From Phlebiopsis flavidoalba (Eukaryota; Basidiomycota; Agaricomycetes; Polyporales; Phanerochaetaceae), in assembly GCA_035772785.1 (NCBI GenBank), contig JAOCPU010000031.1:310001-374000 (forward strand): 64,000 nt of DNA, written 5' to 3'. Below are positions 35,210 to 47,439 of this stretch, piece after piece; position 1 is the first letter of the stretch; each line of letters begins with the position of its first letter. The translations under genes were made by a program, and so were the position numbers. The notes under the pieces are model-generated. The model was not told where the DNA came from and did no database searches. It saw only the letters and a program-made list of their open reading frames with translations.

Positions 35210-36110
35210 GTCTCTATCATTAATGATTGTCAAAACCGATATTCTGAGTAGAGCCTTACACAGACGCTTGCTCGCAGAATCGAGGGTTCACTGCGTCGCT
35301 AGGGGCGTAGCCAGGTTCGGTCGCTCATGCTTCTTCTCCCTTCCTGTGATTGCCCGACAATTTTGGCTCGGTGGGTGTTGGGCCGCGTAAGAAAGTCATT
35401 ATTATTAGGATACAGAAGCTGCCTTATGCGCAAAGGCAGCATAGTATGAATATAGCACATGGCTGAATAGTGACGCATGGACGTTACTTGAGCTATGATT
35501 TACGGTTTTGATATTTTTACGCATGGCCAACAGCTTCTACGTTTGAGCCACGATAGTCATCAATGGTAGGTCCAAGCGATTTGTGAGGGCGAGAAGTGTA
35601 CAGTAGCAGATTTACTCAGGCTGTCTGTAATGATTATTGTGACCAAAGTAACAACCGCCTTATCAACCATTGTACAAGCTTGACATTATCTAGATGGTAA
35701 CCATGCACTGGATTATGATTCACTTGATTATAATCTGAGTTCTTCACCACGCTCTACTGATTATATATGTGTGTACTAGTGGCCTCTACTTGACTCCTCG
35801 AGGCAGACGTCAGAAAGGATCGCATGCTTCTACGACATTGCGTAGCCATATTCATTGGATGGCTATACTATTCAAACTTCAAAAGAAAGACATTATATTT
35901 GAATCAAAGCAATGCTGTCTAAAATGAGCTAAGATCTCGTACCATCAGAGCTTGAGATCATGTACACATCTTTTGCTGATCATCACTATTCATAGAATAC
36001 CGGCTAATATATATCTCACGCAGCTCTACGGCTATATGCAGAGTATCTCTTGCTTGCACTTCGCTCCTCCGAGCCTCTAGGCATTCACACGTTCCTTACA
36101 CCTGCACTCC
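35210..36110. other. AT-rich spacer
   Basis: No gene supported. The last part before 36111 (ctatatgc, cttgcacttcgctcctcc) may hold the promoter of unit 5. Confidence 0.35.
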
Positions 36111-37707
36111 ATGTCTTCACCGACTCGAGTGGATGACAACGACACTACGATAAATTACTCATCGAATGACTGGAAAAGCGGAGGTAGCATTAACGAGTTT
36201 TGATAAGTGCGTAAGACTACTATTGTCGCGAAAAAGGACGCATAAGTCATGGAGCTCAATTACCAATGGCAGCACAACACATGGGTATGCACACACCCCA
36301 TGCATTCTTCAGCTTTACCTTCGTCTGGTATGTACCCCAATCTCTCAGAGCTCGTTGCACAGCATCTTGATTGCGGCGACATGACCATATCTCATCGACA
36401 TTTCAGGTACCAGCATAAGTGTTGCTGGAACTCTCGGTAAACACTACGGAAAGTATAGTGATCGAATTCACTCTGGACCAGGAAGCACCCCCGAGTACTA
36501 CTAGCGTCGCCGCTAAGGGAACAGTTAGCTTCAGCCAAACGATATATAGTAGAGAGTCTCTGCAGACCCGGCGTCCACACATTGCTAGGACGAAGGACCG
36601 ATGGAAATAGTCCCATTGTTAACAATGTCCTTCTGGCTCGACTACCTCGAGTACACTCCTGTGACCTTGTCAGCGGCGGCCGAAACTGGCTCTTCGCTAG
36701 GCCCAACACCCACCACACAGAACACAGATTACCGGCCCAGCATCATTATCGCCCCACATCGCCGGCTTTCCGAGGCGGGCGCAACTGGACCGTCCAGTCC
36801 ATCCTTGGAGTCTACGCTTAGCGAGCGATCGAGCTCGAGCCCGTCATCTGCATTGCAAGTAGCCACGTCCGCTGCAGAGGAAGCGGCAGGCCCATCGTCA
36901 TACCAGACAACCCCGGGGGTCATCGAATGCAAACGTTTCAACCCGCCCCAGCTTCTGCGTCGTTTTTCGCATCAGATATTCCACACGCCAGCAGCACAAT
37001 CAATCATGGTCACGAGCAGTGTCGACCCCACTGGCTGGCACACGGGCTCACCTGTTTGCTGGCGGTACGTCAAATAGCGCAGAGACGATGACCAGGGTCA
37101 TATCTCCCATAATCTGGCAACCATACTTCCGGCTGCAATTGTTCCGCTGCTATTTTTTGCGGTATTGGCGATTTTATTCGTGGTTGTTCGACGAAGGAGG
37201 CGCCTAAGAAAGAGTAAAGAAAGGCTATTCGTGATGCCGCCCAAGCCGCTGTCATATGCTTCAGAGCTTGCATTGAAGCATCATAACACAGATGGTGCGG
37301 TTTCTTACCTCTAGGCAGTGGGTTGAGGCTGACATTGGGGCTGCAGATCAGCGGAGCGAGATGAGCGAGTCCACTCGTGCGGATTCGAAGTCGCTCATGG
37401 GCGAGGCTTCTGGACGCGCGGCAAAACACCCCGTTCAGATCGAAGACTGTGGATCCACGTGGAACACCCTACTTACTCCATTGCAACTCCCTCTGTGCTC
37501 TCTGTGCAGAGCAGACACTCTAGCGTCATGTTCGGGGAAGCCATCCACGAATCTGACGATGGACACGCACAGGGTGGTCTCGGAAGAATCATCACCATAG
37601 CACCTTTTATTCTCTGCATACGCCTACGAACAGGACACCGGCTGCGCGTCAGTGTGACTGAGTTGTGGAGTAGAGCACAACGGACCTTCTTCTGGCATTC
37701 GCAGTGA
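36111..37707 (+). pseudogene. Array unit 5 (YASELALK tail type): single-pass membrane protein
   Basis: The ATG at 36111 gives MSSPTRVDDNDTTINYSSND, then WKSGGSINEF. Exon 2 includes TNGSTTHG near 36250-36290, with a donor gtatgcac after it. Exon 3 starts after atttcag near 36408: GTSISVAGTL, then in another frame TTESIVIEFTLDQEAPPSTT and KGTVSFSQTIYSRES; FWLDYLEYTPVTLS follows at 36630. The stalk (36660-36950) is rich in Ser, Thr and Pro. The membrane helix, at about 37103-37190 in yet another frame, is TILPAAIVPLLFFAVLAILF, followed by VVVRRRRRLRKSKER. The tail reads LFVMPPKPLSYASELALKHH, then an intron (gtgcggtt to ggctgcag), SEMSESTRADSKSLMGEASG, HPVQIED, PSVLSVQSRHSSVMFGEAIH, and remnants of the ESSPSTFYSLHTP block. 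Tail phosphorylation is plausible from the Ser content but is inference. Confidence 0.7.
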
Positions 37708-39064
37708 GCACTAGTGAGCCTTGATACCCATGATACCCCACACGTACCGCATGATAGCATTACACCATCCAAGTTTTGGGACCCTGCACCATCGCTGTTT
37801 GACACCACCACCGTTCTTTCAATATCCTCGTATTCGTACTTCTCTTGAACAATTGGCGGACATCCTGTATCCATTGTTGCGATATGGACATTGCCCATTC
37901 AATGAGTATTATGGGGGATGGCACAAATGGAGTCAAGCGTGCTTGTCGTGGCTCTAAAATCGGGGCGGGCAGACTCGAGGGCAGACTTCGCCAACGTGAC
38001 GCTCCTGCCAAGCAGGCTTGTGCAAATAGAAACGCATCAAAGGCGCGCAAGGCGCAGCAAGGCGCATCAGTCTCATGGCGCGCCCAGACCCTCGATAGGT
38101 TTTTTTCCCCGAGTTCCTAAACGAGACTCCCTCCATTCTCTCCCTGGATGACCTATTTTGGTCCGTCCAACTGCAGTCGACATTATACCGAATGCGTAGT
38201 CCTCTAGCTTTCCCATCCCGCACATCCCGCACCGGGAATCCCGACAAGAAGCGCTAAGGCTTTCGGCCGGCGAATCGACATCGAAAAAAACGGATGTTTC
38301 GCCGTTCGTCCATAGGGTCTGGTGTGTTTGGAAATCTAAAAGGCTACATCGAGGCGCACGTGATCGTCACGCTCAGCGCCTTGGGGGCCCACTCTCAATG
38401 TCGTGGAGACCCCTTCGACATCGGTTCTGCTCTCCCAGCCCTTCTAATCAGATGTAGCGTACATTTTCCTCAAATTACAGATTTTCTTCCGCTTTTATTT
38501 TGATTTACTGGCTGGTTTTTTTCTTGGAGGGTCTGACTTCTTGGCTGTCTAACCGCTGTCCGGCGGTATGAACGATGGCGCCGCTCTGCTCAGCGCCCCT
38601 TTCTACTTCAATTGAGGTGCTAATGTTCTAAGAATGTTAATGTCGCTGAGAACGCACTCTCAAATGTCGGGACTACCGGAGTTCTCAGCCCAGCCCCAGT
38701 TCGAAGCGCCATCATCGCATATACCCAGCACAGAGCCGAGTACTTGGGCTTCCTAGTGCCTCCAAACACTCCTGCGTGTCATGAGAATGACCCACATGCG
38801 TATGCGAGAGATTGGAAGGGACCCGCGAGCACTGAACAGATGCACCAAGTCGTGCACTCGCAGAGGGGAGGAGGGGCGCGAGGGGTCCTGTCACACGGTC
38901 ACGTCACTCGATGTAGCCGGTCATGATCCAAATTCACCAGACATTCCCCCCAGAACCAGGACTTCAGTTTTTCGATGTCCGACCGGTTCAGCCCGGCTAT
39001 GTCCGGGCTAGGGCGGGAGAGGCCTTCGGGCCTCTAATGGCTGGGGACGAGACTACCGAATGCG
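37708..39064. other. 3' flank of unit 5 and spacer
   Basis: The first 450 bases match the 3' flank of unit 7 (tgataccc(ta/ca)cac, ttttggacc, gtttctttgacacc-like blocks, aatagaaacgcatca, ggcgcatca at 38061-38069, tccattctc near 38132). The rest has no supported gene. Two small hairpins lie at 38990-39035. Confidence 0.6.
38990..39035 (+). other. Two adjacent 7-bp hairpins
   Basis: AGCCCGG (38990-38996) pairs perfectly with CCGGGCT (39003-39009) around a six-base loop. AGAGGCC (39018-39024) pairs perfectly with GGCCTCT (39029-39035) around a TTCG loop. No function is known. Confidence 0.6.
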
Positions 39065-39646
39065 CTGGTATGCTGATATGATGCCCAATCGAGATCAACG
39101 AATCAATGTCAGCCCTTCTTGGGGGCTCGACTGAGACTGAGATGAACCTCTCCATCGTCTATTGCTTTCGTTTGCTTGTCACTATCTCTTGTGCTGAAAC
39201 CGTACCAGGCGGATGTATATGCATTGCAGGAGACTTTTTCTTAAACAGGTAAATGGAATGTCTTTACCGTGCGTAGTGACGGCTGACACATCTTTTTGTC
39301 AAGGATTCTTTGGATCAGGAACGTTATCGTCTGTTTGCAGGCAGGTCGAATGCCATGAAAAGGCTACTGTACTGCCCCCGGTCTCGTTTGCAATCAGCTC
39401 CTCGGACTAAAACATGTCGCTCACCAGTAAACGCTGGCAGACGCTGGATAGTGCAAGAAAGCTCGCTGATCTCGGTAAATAACGCTGATGAGTCGACAGG
39501 ACCAACACCGTAATGGAGCAAGCCACACCTTTCTTCCAGATGACCTTCATCGGAAACCAAAACTCCCTACCATAGCGCTGCGTCCGACCAGTGCCCCCTG
39601 GTGAATCGTACCTCCTGTAGCCGCCAGCAGCAGACAACCACCTTCA
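39065..39646 (+). repeat. Upstream region of unit 6, duplicate of 30106-30648
   Basis: Same block order as the region before unit 2, including gctgacacatcttt, ttgtcaaggatt and caggtcgaatgccatgaaaa. Divergence is greater than between units 3 and 4, so this duplication looks older. Confidence 0.8.
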
Positions 39647-41054
39647 ATGTCTTCTCCAACGAGGCTGGACGATACGGATCCCTGGCCGTAATGTTAGCTA
39701 CTCAGGAGATTGGAAAAGAGGTGGGAAGCTTGTTGAATACAATGGGGTACATGCGTTCTAACGTTGACACGTTTATGGTCCTCAGCTGACTGTACACGAC
39801 AGGACTACGCACGGGGCCCAGTCTACGTGGGTCCCTATTCACCCTTAGCGTCTCTTCACTGGTATGTGGCGATGATTATTCGTGCTCGATTACTCGTTCC
39901 ACAGGTCTAAAACGCTCTCGCAATAGGGTCTTTCACCTCGATCTTCGGTACGGTGCCCCCGGTACGTGCACCCCACCCCCCAAAAACGATTCGCGAGCCA
40001 TCATCGCAAAGTTCAGTCTCGACACGGCCTTCCTTCCTTAACTGTCACTGCCCCAAAGTCAGCATCAACCATGTACGGGCAAAAATTTTTACACATCGTC
40101 TTCGCTTACTACTGGAATGCACACCACTTACCGCCATTGCTATCCGACGTATTCTGGTTCGACTACCTTCGAAGTGATTCCACCAAGCTCGGTAGTTGTC
40201 GAGGCTGTCGCGTCTACAAAGCCTGGCAACTCATCTGCCGGAATACCGTCTTCTACCGGTATTTCAACTGCTAGTGGAGGAGAGCAACGGATCGGTCTAC
40301 CTCATTTTCTCCTTCGCTGGTTGGTTCATCAAGCCTGCTCCCTGCTTCGCTATCGTCCCCTTCTTCCGCACATTGATACGCCCCATACGGCTACGGGACC
40401 GGCGGCCAATATCAGCGCTACACTGAAGCCTCTGAAGGCCACGGTCACAACCAGATAATTATCTCAGCAGTGGTTATTCCTTTATGTTGAGTCACCATCC
40501 TCGCTTTTACGCTACTTTTCTTTTGCAAGCGAAGGACGATACACGAAGCGAATGCTGGCGTCTCTATACGGAGTCTTATTCTCTGGGTTTGGTTCGATGT
40601 GCTACGACGCGAGGTACAAGTTACATCTTGACTGTATTTCAATATTTTCGTGCTGAATGTTTACTTTAGGGGCTTGCTTTCGAAGTTTCACGCCTCTGAA
40701 GGATGACTCTTACGCAGTCTACCCGCTGATTTGGCTGCAGGGGATATCAATACTTTCGCGCATCGTGTAGACGGGTCAGGACCGTGGCAAGCCAATGCCC
40801 AACGGTGCCCTCAAGTCATATCAGCACTGCCGATGCCCACCCCCTCACCGAAACCAGCGCATGCAAAAAACAACTATGGCGAGGAGCCTCGAAACACACA
40901 GGGTCGTATATCAGCAATTTCCGGTCTCGCCGCCATCCTCGCGGCCAGGAACACGCTACAACGAATCATTGAGCACTGGGGCTTTGTGCATAAGTCTCCG
41001 CTGAGAGACCGCCGACCTCAGTCCGCCGGGCTTACTCTGACCGCGCGAATTTAG
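39647..41054 (+). pseudogene. Array unit 6: degraded paralogue of unit 2
   Basis: Exon 1 from the ATG at 39647 reads MSSPTRLDDTDPW and, after a frame change, VSYSGDWKRGGKLVEYN. Exon 2 (about 39810-39860) is close to that of unit 2 (HGAQSTW.. then SLFTLSVSSL), followed by intron gtatgtgg to gcaatag. Exon 3: SIFGTVPP, NDSRAIIAKFSLD, GKNFYTSSSLTTGMHT, FEVIPPSSVVVEAV, with FWFDYL in another frame. The stalk is broken. The helix region near 40455-40530 reads QIIISAVVIPLC, stop, VTILAFTLLFFC. A tail (40740-41054) contains DINTFAHRVDGS and ISNFRSRRHPRGQEH, equivalent to the unit 2 tail with its PPPY region altered. Stops and shifts throughout make it a pseudogene copy. Its upstream and downstream flanks also match those of unit 2. 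Confidence 0.62.
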
Positions 41055-41449
41055 AACGGACCTTCGCCGCCAAAACTCGGCTGCATTCGATGTGATCCCA
41101 CTGGTTGCATGGCCTACTATGGTCGGATGGATCACCTTCTGACTGACATATAGCGCAATTGTGAGGTTAAAACGTTCTATCCTTCATGCAAACCATTTGT
41201 TTTCTGATAGCGGTTTGGAGGTATAAGCAAAGTGCGTATGCTGCGTTTAGGGGACAATATAAGACATATTGGCATTAATTTAAGTATCTATTGGCTTATG
41301 ATGCTTATGACCCGAATATGTCTTCCATGGCCCTTTGTGGCTGGCGGGATAGTCATTATAACATGATCGTGAGTGTTAGCTTTAATTCTACACTGTAATA
41401 TCACTCGGCTGACGCATTCGAGATGACACAGCATTTTTAACCGCTCAAG

Positions 41450-42106
41450 TCTCCGGCGACTCACTGTTCTGGCGTTGGCTGTTCTGTCTTTGCCGCGGCT
41501 CTCGCATCTGCGGTATTCTCTTTTCGCGCGAGAAGTCGTATTATCGCTTCGCAACAGATACGAAGTCTCCAACGTATCGGAGTCTTCACTCGATGACATG
41601 CTACGAGGTATGCGTTTACCCTACATTCAATCTCTTCTGCGCTTGCGCTGAAGCTATAACAAAGGAACTGTGCAAAGCTGTGGCCAGTACGCCTTTCCAG
41701 AGCCCACTCTGCTTGGAATCATACCGCCCGAGATACAGAGGATGTCGCACCACGCATTCACGACACAGACCCTACATTCTCGGCAACCCGATTTCCTGGC
41801 ATCGTCTATCAGCATTGCACACTCCATCATTTCATCTGCATTGAGCAAACACCACTGCAAGGAAAATTGTCATCGGAACGAAAGCACCGTCGACTCCCAA
41901 CAATTACGAATCTCGCCACTGCCCACAGAATACGCGACGGCGCTACACACCAGTATCGTTCATAATTTTGACCTTCCACCGCCTTACATCGTCCTAAGCG
42001 GTCATGTGCTGCGCCTCCTGCTTGTAGCCCGCTCCAAAATTGGCCTGCAGTGTCCTGTGAGAGATAAATCGATGTTTACAGAAGATGAAAGAATATTTTA
42101 CACGTG
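41450..42106 (+). pseudogene. Array unit 6b: isolated PPPY-type tail fragment
   Basis: Sequence after 41450 reads VLAVLSLPRLSHLRYSLFAR, possibly the end of a membrane helix, then SLRNRYEVSNVSESSLDDML followed by a donor-like gtatgcg and an acceptor-like ctgaag. A tail follows, in frame 41670-42106: DFLASSISIAHSIISSALSK and HNFDLPPPYIVLSG, again a PPPY motif preceded by Asp. No exon 1-3 belongs to it. It looks like the 3' end of another PPPY-type unit whose front was lost, or a second tail exon captured behind unit 6. Confidence 0.45.
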
Positions 42107-42828
42107 AGATTAAATAGGGCCGTACGTCGAAACGAATCGTCGATTTCAGAAACGTTCAATGGCCGTCACACGGTCTTGACTCCCATCCAGAATCAGTACT
42201 CAGTAACCCGGCTTTCAGGGAAGCGCCATTGCTAAGCCATGTTGTTCATCGATATCGGAATGTAGCTTCTCAATGAGTACCTAATGACCGTCAAGTCATC
42301 GGCGCTCGGGAGGACACCCACGGGTGACAGATGTGTTGTGTATTCGGAATTCTGGACGCGGAACTATTCGACAAAACGCGCCGGCGAACATGTAATGCGC
42401 TCGAAATCATCTGGATGGTAACTACGTAGCGATTCCATGATGATTTGCTGATCCGAATAATCTCTTTTTTCCCAGGTGCGTTCGACTGAGACAACAGGTT
42501 CAAATGGCCACTGCATCCATGCACATGCGCCCCTTGAACAATCGTCGTCTATATGTTACGCGCACAATTAAGTGTCCATATTAACCTATGGGACAGCTAG
42601 AAAAGAGCCTTGGAGCCAGCCGTCCCATCTCGTGATTGTGGCGTTACTGAAGAGAACTTGAGTTCACATATCAGGCTATCAGATATGCTGTTCTAGCATC
42701 TGCTTGATCATTCTTACCCACAGGATACTCGGTGATGAAATGCTACAAAACACCAGGGTCAGCATCTATGGAGGAGGGATTACCCTGTGCTCCATAGCAC
42801 CCACACGCTCGTGTACAACGTCTATACA
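42107..42828. other. Spacer before unit 7
   Basis: No gene supported. A minus-strand open frame at 42291-42524 has no resemblance. Confidence 0.35.
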
Positions 42829-44434
42829 ATGTCTACTCCTGTAAAGGTGGACAACACCAACCCTAGCATAAGTTATCTCGGCGATTGGAAGCTAGGCCCA
42901 AGTAGCGTCAACCAGTATGTGGTCGATTCATTATAAGACAAATAGCGCCCTTATATGAAATGCTGACCGTAGGACCACTCATGGCGGCAATTGTTACAGG
43001 GGGCCTCCTTTTCCTATGAGTTCGTGGGTATGTACTACAGGTTTAAAATCCGCCGCGGCGCGCATAGGAAGAGAATAACCCTGCGTTAGGAACCAGCATT
43101 TCCGTCTTTGGGACCATTAGCGCTCAGGCCCTGCTGGGTCTATTGTAATCTCCTTCACGCTGGATGGAAAAGACACTCAGGAGTTCACAGCAATAACTGA
43201 CTTAGCAAAAGGGATACACAATATAACACAAAAGCTTTCATGTCAATAATGGTCTATCTAACCTCCGGGCCCCCACACACGTTGAGCTGTGAGCGTTGGT
43301 AGGAGGCAGCAGTCCTCCCCTAGCTCTCCAATATTCTGGTTTGACTACCTTATTTACACTGAAAGCACGACTGTGCCGCCCTTCAGAGGTCGCTCCATCC
43401 ACACCACGGGTCCTACGCAACCGTCCCCTAATCCTCCAGCCCTCTGCTGCGGTGGCATCGCCATCTACGTCTTCAGTTTTAGGCGCAGGTTCAACGCCGA
43501 GCTCATCCCCATCAACACCTTCGGTCGCGTCTATAGCAAGCATCCCAGAAGTACAAAATGGATCATCATCGTCATTTTCGTTCCAGGCCGTGATGCCCCC
43601 AGCGTCCTCCAATCCAAGCGCAGCTACAGCGGCACAATCTGATGTCTCGTCCTCGGCACTGGTCACTGACCCATCAGTATCAAGCTCAGTTCCGGAACGC
43701 GGGACATTTGCAGCGCAGCCATTGACAGCGACCAGCAATACTGCCGCTACCCAGCAGCGTAGGTCTCACCGTAGCCGGCGGCAGCGCAGATGGCCCCAGC
43801 GGAAATGAGCCACATACTACACATGATCTGAATATAATACTTCCAGCGGTCATCGTACCGTTGCTATTCTTCCTGGCATTTGGCAGCCACATACGCCCTA
43901 GTGCGTCGCAGGAGGAGAAAGAGTAAAGAAAGGTTGTTTGCGTTACCATCCAAGTCGCTGTCGTATGCATCAGAGCTCGCATTGAAGCGCCATGCAGAAG
44001 GTACATCCTCTGACCTCAAAAAAATCATGGGTTGACGCTGACTCCATTGCAGCAGATCAACGTAGTGAACTGAGCGAGTCCACTCGCGCAGATTCACAAA
44101 AAATCGCTCATGGGCACGGCTCCTGGACGCAGCAAACACCCCGTTCAAATCGAAAATCGGGGATACGCGTGAAACACCCTACTTACTACATGCAACCCCG
44201 TCTATTCTTTCCGTCCAGAGCGAGCACTCCAGTGTCATGTTCGGGGAAGCCATTCACGAATCTGACGATGGACACGCGCAGGTGGTCTCGGAAGAGTCAT
44301 CACCTAGCACCTTCTATTCCCTGCATACGCCTGCAAACAGGACACCGGCTGCGTCAGTGACCGAGTTGGGAGTAGAGCACGACGGACCTGCTCACATTCT
44401 CTCAATGAGCGCTAGTGAGCTCCGATATCCATGA
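42829..44434 (+). pseudogene. Array unit 7 (YASELALK tail type): single-pass membrane protein
   Basis: The ATG at 42829 gives MSTPVKVDNTNPSISYLGDW, then KLGPSSVNQ, with a donor gtatgtgg directly after. Exon 2 starts near 42972 (TTHGGNCYRG) and ends at a donor gtatgtac near 43026; the acceptor gcgttag ends near 43090. Exon 3: GTSISVFGTISAQA, then in a new frame GSIVISFTLDGKDTQEFTAI, and FWFDYLIYTESTTV at 43335. The stalk (43400-43800) is long and Ser/Thr/Ala-rich in one frame (SSSALVTDPSVSSSVPERG). The helix near 43835-43890 reads NIILPAVIVPLLFFLAFG, broken before a basic RRRRKSKERLFALPSK. The tail: LSYASELALKRHAEG, intron, QRSELSESTRADSQKIAHGH, PSILSVQSEHSSVMFGEAIH, VSEESSPSTFYSLHTPANRT, ASVTELGVEHDGPA. 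Its tail is the best preserved of this type. Confidence 0.7.
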
Positions 44435-45097
44435 TACCCTACACATTGCAGCACGATAGTATTCCATTCATACCATTCAGTTTTGGACCTTGTACCACCG
44501 CTCTTTGACACCGCAACCGTTCTTTCTTACCCCTGTTTGTAATTCTATTCCACACGGACATATTAAGTCCCTTATTTCCGTTGGCATTGCTGGTTGATTG
44601 AGGTTTGTAGGAGATGGCACAACATGGAGCGTTCTCGAGTCAAGCAAGTCGGCTCTGAAACTGGGCTCCTGCCAAGCAAGTACAAAATAGAAACGCATCA
44701 AGGCGCATCAGCCACGTGGCGTCTAGATCCCGACGTCTCTCACCCGAAGCGGGTTCGGGGCGAGTTCGGACACTCCTCTCTCCATTCTCCCCATGGATGA
44801 CCTATGCTGCCGCTATGCCTCATCCATGCCTGTGCAAACGTATGCGATGGAATTGCAGTGAACTGAAGTCCCTTGGCTTCGGTACCTTTGCTGAGACGTC
44901 GTCTCACGCTGAGTACTAACGCGGTGACGACTTCAACGCTTTTTCCGGTGTTCGTCTTCATCCCAATCTTACACACTACGAGATACGCGCTAATAGGTTG
45001 CTCATATAGCTCACGTCCAGATGTGATTCTCATTCTACACGTCCTGTGTACACTTGTGAACCACTCACACGTCGTCCTCTATCGACCGTGACCGGCC
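44435..45097. other. 3' flank of unit 7
   Basis: Homologous to the flank after unit 5, including ggcgcatca at 44702-44710, then cactcctctctccattctcc. No gene supported. Confidence 0.55.
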
Positions 45098-46620
45098 ATG
45101 ATGCTGGAGCTAGTAAGGATAGACGACAGAACACTGACATTTAACTGGCCATCTCAGAATCTAAAACAAGGTACTTCATTCAAAGAGTACAAAAAGTAAG
45201 TCCATGTATCATGGGGCCTATATTGCGCGGCGGCCGACCCACGGAATACAGCACCACCACGGGCATGGTGAACGGCTCAACATTTGAGCATGTATTCCAA
45301 GGTGCATAGTCTTCCCCATTCACAAGGATATTTCCCGCATCTAAAATCGAGAAAATTCTTTTCACAGGTTGCCAGATCAGTGTCGTTTGGCACAATCGGG
45401 GAGTAACGCGTCGCAAGGTTGCATTGCATTTTCCATATTAAACCAAGGATCGCCGACTACTGTGCCAATACCTCACCGTACCTCAAACACATACAATCAC
45501 ACATTATACACATATTCTCATCTGGATTTTACTATTAATCATACGCTGAAAGCGGTGGCAATTGCCAACAGTAGCTGGCACAATGCCTCTAGCGGGCCGA
45601 TATGTTATGGGTGGATTATCTCTCACTCCTTACCCGTGGAGGCCCATGTCGAAAATCATACTACGCCCCCACCGAACGAATCAAATCGTAGCGCAGTGCT
45701 GGCTCAAACGTCATCATCGACAACCGGCACACTCGAGTCAGGTGAATCGGCGTCAACTTCTGAGCCGGTAAGGGTACGTACGGCTCACTCTTCTAGATTT
45801 TGGAGTCTTTCTTACGCGCGATGATCTACTCGTCTTTGTGTCTATGTCCCGACAGGCTTCAAATTCATTGTCATCGACTAGTTTAACCGCGGCAAGCGTC
45901 GTACGGCCTACAACAAGTGGTGGGCATTTGTGGTCCGCAACCTCACCTGAGACGTCGTTAAAATCAGGCAATACCCGAACGACACTGCCAGCTTCATTGA
46001 CTACCAGTGGCACGTCATCTGCTAACGATAAATCAACTACATACTCAGCTGGAGATACTTCCACATCTGATCGCGCCACAGACATTATCATTCTAGCGGT
46101 TATTGTCCCGCTGCTGTCCCTCACGATCATATCGGCCATTTTCTTCATCATTTGGCGAAGCAGGAGAAAGAATAAGGCACCCCGAGACTGTTCGTAACAC
46201 CATCAAAGCCCCCCGTCCTTTGCGTCGGAGCGTCACAACACACAGGGTCAGTAAGCATGGTCGTACTTTGTGTATCGACCTGATCTTCACGTATGTGCGC
46301 AGCCCGATCCAGCTCATCGAGCAAACTCCTCGCATGGAGGCTACAGCTGCTCCTCATCGCAAGACTCCTAGACGCAGCCAACACCCCGTTCAGATCGAAA
46401 AATCGGATTTCTCGCGAACACCGCACTTGCTACAGACAGCCCGTCGTCTGTCCTTAGCTCCGCTGGCAGCGACTTAGAACGCACTGATATCATGTTTGGA
46501 GAAAGCTGTCGGTGGATCCGACGACGGGTATGGGCACTGGGAGGTGATCTCGGCGGCGTCGGGCGGGCAGGGATCAGCACCTTCCATTTTCTGCACGTTC
46601 CTAATCATGCGAGCAGAGCT
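45098..46620 (+). pseudogene. Array unit 8: divergent family member
   Basis: The ATG at 45098 gives MMLELVRIDDRTLTFNWPSQ, then NLKQGTSFKEYKK, a clean exon 1 ending at the donor gtaagt (45196). Exon 2 (TTTGMVNGSTFEHVFQG) and intron 2 (gtgcatag to ttttcacag, ending near 45368) are also clean. Exon 3 from 45369 begins CQISVV; one base is missing before the FGTIG motif. It continues with GCIAFSILNQGSPTTVPIPH, TNHTLKAVAIANSSWHNASS in open frame, where the usual WLDY motif is replaced by ICYGWIISHSLPVEA. The stalk is Ser/Thr-rich (TSSANDKSTTYSAGDTSTSD). The helix DIIILAVIVPLLSLTIISAI, then FFIIWRSRRKNK, is at 46080-46175. Tail: RLFVTPSKPPVLCVG, HPVQIEKSDFSRTPH and a reduced FGE block. The lost WLDY motif and different start set it apart. 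Confidence 0.65.
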
Positions 46621-47439
46621 ATAGGGTGTTGTAGACCAAGCTTGGAGTTATAGCGTCACAGCTTGTCTCGCCAGTACGCACGGCTCCCATGGTGCGCACT
46701 TTGAAAGTTGTTTATTGCTACATTACCGTTCAGGCCTTAGGGTTCGAATCCTCATCCACCATTCTTTTGAAACGATCTCTTTTAGGTTATACCTTGACGG
46801 TGTAAATATCTTGAATGAGTATTATTGTTATAATCTGGCGGATCTATCGCCTGGCACATCCATCTCTCAAAGTAAGACGCCGCTTATCGACTCCCGTGAG
46901 GCCACATTGACAAGGGGAGGCGCATCACCGACCGACGTTTGATCGAACGGCGCTTACGCTCGCCGGCTTCTCCGCAGGTTCGCGCTCATGTTCCCTCTCT
47001 CCACATTCGCTGAAAAGACCACTTTAGAATGGGCTCGCGGCTATTCTCCGCTTACTCCGTGATATCATCTTTACCATGGTAAACGAGCAGCGTCCTGCAT
47101 CGCGAGAAGTCTTTTCATTTAATATGTCTCGGATATCCATTTTCTTGCTTAGGACTCACGCACGCGCTCGCTCTTCTGTAAGTGGCTATAAACTTCTCAC
47201 ATTCGTGACGCGCGAAATCTTGCACAGGCTTCCCGGATCTCAGATGATGACAATCACCCCACCCCCCCTGATGAGGCCTTGTTCTGACAAGTATGAAAAA
47301 CTGACAAACGTTCGAATGGCATTTGAGAGTCGCACATTTGACAGCTCGCATTCCCCATTTCCGACACATCAGAGGAGAAACATGAAGCTCAGATGGTAGC
47401 GACATACGCCGATGATAATCTGTGTACCCCTCGATTCTC
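46621..47439. other. 3' flank of unit 8 and spacer
   Basis: Contains ggcgcatca at 46919-46927 and a ccctctctccacattc block, as after units 5 and 7. GTSIS in one frame near 46855 may be a stray exon 3 fragment. No gene supported. Confidence 0.45.

Noticed and set aside
30106..39646. Upstream duplicates at 30106 and 39065 as LTRs of one retrotransposon
   Set aside because: They lack TG...CA ends, and the sequence between them holds several array genes instead of gag and pol; both lead into homologous genes.
46735..46775. tRNA-like 3' end (gggttcgaatcctcatccacca)
   Set aside because: The T-arm has a mismatch and a G-T pair, and no matching acceptor strand, D-arm or anticodon arm was found upstream within tRNA distance.
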